Shown: in pieces, positions 7,461 to 9,130 of the stretch
How the letters are laid out: each line of letters opens with the position of its first letter
Numbering within the stretch: position 1 is the stretch's first letter
From: VXNE01 sp964518405
GTDB lineage: Bacteria > Pseudomonadota > Gammaproteobacteria > Pseudomonadales > Azotimanducaceae
NCBI GenBank assembly: GCA_964518405.1
Contig: CAZFGB010000240.1
Location: 1-9,130 of the forward strand
DNA length: 9,130 nt
Reading direction: 5' to 3'
Notes under the pieces: model-generated
Told to the model about the DNA's origin: nothing
The model's input: the letters and a program-made list of their open reading frames with translations, nothing else
The model's database searches: none
Program-made: the position numbers and the translations under genes

Positions 7461-7713
7461 CCGCGCCGAAGCCAGACCGCCGCGCCATGTGTGTCACCCG
7501 CGGGCGCCATCGTCGTCGGCGTGACCTCGCTGTGCCCGACGACGCCGCGTGCTTGGCGGCACTGCGCCTTCCCGACGCGCGGCGTGCCGGCGTACCGGTC
7601 GGCACGGACCGATGCGAAAGGCCGATGGACGTACGGGAGCACGCCCAAGGACTCATCACATGCCGGCGACCAGCGCGGGCAACCGTTCCATCAAGCTGGC
7701 CGATGAACTGCTC

Positions 7714-7972
7714 GACCCGTGGGTCGGCTTCGGCCTGCAAGGGAAGGCCGTTGCAGTGGCTGCGGACCACCTTGGCGAGCGCCCGCGCCATGCACAGGCG
7801 CTCGAGCGCCCCCGGTCGCGGCCGCCTTGTCCTCCTTGGAGAAGTGGACGTACTTCACCTTCCGTCCGACGTTGCGGGCCGCGAAGTGGAAGACGTTCAC
7901 CATGCCGGCCAGTTCCGATGAGCCGGCGTATCGGAACAGGGGGATATCCGGACTCGGAAGTTGACGAGACAA
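7714..7972 (-). pseudogene. Frameshifted relic resembling a DUF4143-type AAA ATPase C-terminus
   Basis: Reading the minus strand, one frame gives IPLFRYAGSSELAGMVNVF then HFAARNVGRKVKYVHFSKED (7945 down to about 7820). After a one-base shift at the G5 run (plus-strand C5, 7809-7813) another frame continues GALERLCMARALAKVVRS then HCNGLPLQAEADPRV (to 7714). Together these resemble the stretch of DUF4143 ATPases of the form VGxKVKYxxxxxxxxxxxxxxAxxxLxxAxxxxxVxxSxxNGLPLxAExD. The usual FKVLFLDVGL continuation and the whole N-terminal ATPase are missing. In the first frame an in-frame stop lies at 7997-7999, so at most about 85 residues survive. Such ATPases are common mobile accessory genes. The family call rests on remembered motifs and is moderate; that the coding is split is seen directly. 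Confidence 0.5.
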
Positions 7973-8097
7973 GGACGTGTTTCGTCGGATCGGAGATCAC
8001 AAGACAACGGTCTGTTTGCGCCTCTCGGTGCAGACACGCGAGCACTTGGACGACCGTCTCGCTCAGCCGGCCTCCGTTTCGCCCTCCGGATCCCGGG

Positions 8098-8487
8098 TCA
8101 CTTTCGGTATGCGGGTTCAAGCGCTTCGAACATCGGGTAGTGGCGCACATTCAGCGTCATGAGCTGGGCGTCGACCGCGACGACGGTCGCCGCGATGACG
8201 CCGTCCGCCAGCCCGACTCCGTGGGACGGGCCGTAGTCGCGCCGGTACAGGCCGCCGGCGCGCGCGATCTGCCGCGTCACCGGTTCGATACGGACGACGT
8301 CGAGGAAGTCCGCCAGCGCGAGCGACTCCTTTCCGTCGGGGTCACCGCGCACTCCAGCGTACAGCTCCGCGACCGACATGGCCGAGACGATCATGTCCTC
8401 GACGTGGTCGGTCACAAAAGCCACGGCGCCGGCGTGTCCCCGGAGATAGTCGATCAGGATGTCGGTGTCGACGAGAACGCGCGCCAC
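8098..8487 (-). CDS. vapC: PIN-domain ribonuclease toxin, VapC type
   Basis: 129 aa with a GTG start (8485-8487) and TGA stop. The N-terminus VLVDTDILIDYLRG carries the first catalytic Asp (D7). The conserved Glu is in SVAELYAG (E41), a third acidic residue is in GLADGVIAAT (D95), and the fourth position is N113 in LNVRHYPMF. All are in VapC order and at full family length, so the Mg-dependent nuclease site looks intact. VapC toxins cleave tRNA or rRNA when free of antitoxin. The gene starts 6 nt after the antitoxin stop on the same strand and is surely co-transcribed with it. The tail of the antitoxin gene (AGGGA) may act as a distant ribosome binding site. The RNA target cannot be inferred. 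Confidence 0.93.
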   Translation of the reverse strand: MARVLVDTDILIDYLRGHAGAVAFVTDHVEDMIVSAMSVAELYAGVRGDPDGKESLALADFLDVVRIEPVTRQIARAGGLYRRDYGPSHGVGLADGVIAATVVAVDAQLMTLNVRHYPMFEALEPAYRK

Positions 8488-8493
8488 CGAGGC

Positions 8494-8727
8494 TCAATCC
8501 CTGTTCCAGGCATCCCGTAGCACGGTGAGGGTCGGCACGTCGGATCGGTCCCGCCAGATTCCGGCCGCGTCCCGGACCACCGCTTCGCGCCTCGCACGGG
8601 GATCCTGCTCGAGAAATCGATCGATGGCCTCGCGGATGACCGCGCTCTGCGGCCGGCCACCGGCTCTTGCGATCGCCGCCAGCCGGTCGCGTTGCCTTTC
8701 GGTGAGGTAGATCTGTGTTCGGATCAT
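8494..8727 (-). CDS. vapB: Ribbon-helix-helix antitoxin, VapB/CopG type
   Basis: 77 aa, ATG 8725-8727. The N-terminal half is a canonical ribbon-helix-helix DNA-binding domain: strand RTQIYLT, helix ERQRDRLAAIARAG, turn GRPQ, helix SAVIREAIDRFLEQ. The C-terminal half (residues about 45-77, with DAAGIWRDRSD and a final LRDAWNRD) would wrap and neutralise the PIN toxin. It is upstream of and adjacent to the toxin gene, the usual order for VapBC. Two copies of a 10-bp repeat immediately upstream give a probable self-operator. No Shine-Dalgarno is visible before the ATG, so the 5' leader may be very short. Confidence 0.9.
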   Translation of the reverse strand: MIRTQIYLTERQRDRLAAIARAGGRPQSAVIREAIDRFLEQDPRARREAVVRDAAGIWRDRSDVPTLTVLRDAWNRD

Positions 8728-8738
8728 GGGGCACCGGG

Positions 8739-8764
8739 GATGTATACATCAGAAGTATACATCA
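8739..8764. promoter_or_regulatory. Repeat operator and -10 region of the VapBC operon
   Basis: GTATACATCA occurs twice, at 8742-8751 and 8755-8764, a 13-bp period. The first copy lies in a perfect 12-bp palindrome GATGTATACATC (8739-8750), and each copy holds the palindromic core GTATAC. The AT-rich block stands out from its GC-rich surroundings. On the minus strand TATACT (8759-8754) is a five-of-six -10 hexamer about 26 nt before the antitoxin ATG. RHH antitoxins bind tandem short palindromes overlapping their own promoter, so this is very probably the autoregulatory site. No good -35 was found. Confidence 0.7.
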
Positions 8765-8858
8765 CACCGCTCCAAGTTGTGCCCCGGTGCCCAAGCCCAT
8801 CGACGGTGGGCCAACCGCCGTGACCCAGGCGGGCGGGGGAGGCCGCGGGCCAAGACGT

Positions 8859-8886
8859 TACAATGCAGGCGACTTCCAGGGGGGAA
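8859..8886 (+). promoter_or_regulatory. Candidate -10 and ribosome binding site of the acyl-CoA dehydrogenase gene
   Basis: TACAAT (8859-8864) is a five-of-six -10 hexamer. AGGGGGGAA (8878-8886) is a strong purine-rich Shine-Dalgarno-like sequence 5 nt before the ATG at 8892. Both lie in the divergent region shared with the VapBC operon. No clear -35 is seen. The ribosome binding site decides the start. Confidence 0.5.
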
Positions 8887-8891
8887 CCGCC

Positions 8892-9130
8892 ATGCTGAAC
8901 CTGTCGATTCCGGACAGCGTCGCGCCGCTGCGCGCCCAGGTGCTCGACTTCATCGAGAAGGAGATCTATCCGATCGAGAACGACCTGTACGACGAAACGC
9001 CGGAGCGGCGGCGCAGCCTGATGCGCGGCCTGATGGACCAGGCGAAGGCCGCGGGGCTGTGGGCCCTCGGCCACCCGGAGGAGATCGGCGGGGGCGGGCT
9101 GCCCTTCATGGACTACGTGTTCATCAACGA
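8892..9130 (+). CDS. Acyl-CoA dehydrogenase, N-terminal part (3' end outside window)
   Basis: The frame is open from ATG 8892 to the window edge, 79 full codons. The sequence begins MLNLSIPDSVAPLRAQVLDF and goes on with IEKEIYPIENDL, then LMDQAKAAGLWALGHPEEIG and GGGLPFMDYVFINE. This is the N-terminal alpha-helical domain of FAD-dependent acyl-CoA dehydrogenases: the VxxFIxxxIxPxE helix, then AxxxGLWxxxxPxExGGxGLxxxDYxxxxE. The family oxidises acyl-CoA thioesters at C2-C3 and passes electrons to ETF. The FAD site and catalytic base are beyond the window, so chain-length class is unknown. It is divergent from VapBC and is likely ancestral chromosome flanking the island. Confidence 0.9.
   Translation, partial: MLNLSIPDSVAPLRAQVLDFIEKEIYPIENDLYDETPERRRSLMRGLMDQAKAAGLWALGHPEEIGGGGLPFMDYVFIN

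Larger units (their letters stand above)
7425..8097. other. 673-bp stretch without an intact gene
   Basis: The stretch lies between the AlbA_2 start and the VapC stop. It holds the candidate promoter near 7455 and the relic described at 7714-7972. A minus-strand frame across about 7976-8097 encodes a passage with plausible coding character (SETVVQVLACLHREAQTDR, then CLVISDPTKHVLVSS) that I cannot assign. Open frames across the rest are antisense or composition artefacts. The whole stretch looks like the debris of one or more degraded genes. Confidence 0.5.

Noticed and set aside
5541..7706. 721-aa open frame on the plus strand
   Set aside because: It is antisense to the AlbA_2 gene, which carries recognisable motifs. 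The plus-strand translation shows none.
8795..8811. Small hairpin GCCCATC/GGTGGGC in the divergent intergenic region
   Set aside because: Seven pairs with a wobble and a 3-nt loop in GC-rich DNA; too weak to call.
1..9130. CRISPR array, tRNA, rRNA, transposase, integrase, diversity-generating retroelement
   Set aside because: No regularly spaced repeats, RNA gene motifs, recombinase or reverse-transcriptase motifs were seen. The two copies at 4871-5127 are coding duplicates without a template-repeat partner or reverse transcriptase.

Overview
The window is GC-rich, with strong G/C preference at third codon positions in its real genes. It looks like bacterial chromosomal DNA; the sequence alone does not fix the taxon. 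A partial metabolic gene sits at each edge: a TauD/TfdA-type 2-oxoglutarate dioxygenase on the left (+) and an acyl-CoA dehydrogenase on the right (+). Between them lie about 8 kb of defence-type and stress-type genes with several broken reading frames, so the middle reads as a small accessory or defence island that is partly decaying.

Layout: (1) 1-637, C-terminal two-thirds of a TauD/TfdA dioxygenase. (2) 638-883, an intergenic stretch with a perfect 12-bp hairpin (terminator candidate) and a second 8-bp hairpin just before the next gene. (3) 884-5791, a Type ISP restriction-modification gene: Mrr-like nuclease, SF2 helicase-like motor, gamma-class N6-adenine methyltransferase and target recognition domain in one chain. 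It is open from 884 to 4993 (1369 aa). The rest of the recognition domain continues to 5791 in the same numerical frame, beyond a stop and a frame-displaced segment. The break zone (about 4827-5146) holds a (CA)9 microsatellite, two diverged tandem copies of one recognition-domain motif in different frames, and C5 and G5 runs where single-base indels would rejoin everything into a 1635-aa protein. (4) 5792-5900, a convergent intergenic gap with a hairpin. (5) 5901-7424 (-), an AlbA_2/Schlafen-core plus GHKL-ATPase-like protein with an alpha-helical C-terminal extension. (6) 7425-8097, no intact gene, but a frameshifted relic that resembles the C-terminal half of a DUF4143-type AAA ATPase (-). 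(7) 8098-8727 (-), a VapBC-type toxin-antitoxin pair with a clear repeat operator upstream. (8) 8892-9130 (+), the start of an acyl-CoA dehydrogenase.

Functionally, the restriction-modification gene would cut and modify incoming DNA. The AlbA_2 protein could be a regulator or an accessory defence nuclease, and the VapBC pair would be an autoregulated toxin module. No direct pathway link between these and the flanking metabolic genes is visible. The most notable point is the recognition domain of the Type ISP gene, where repeats and slippable tracts cluster at the place that sets sequence specificity. This may be phase or specificity variation, ongoing gene decay, or in part sequencing indels at homopolymers. 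The sequence alone cannot separate these.
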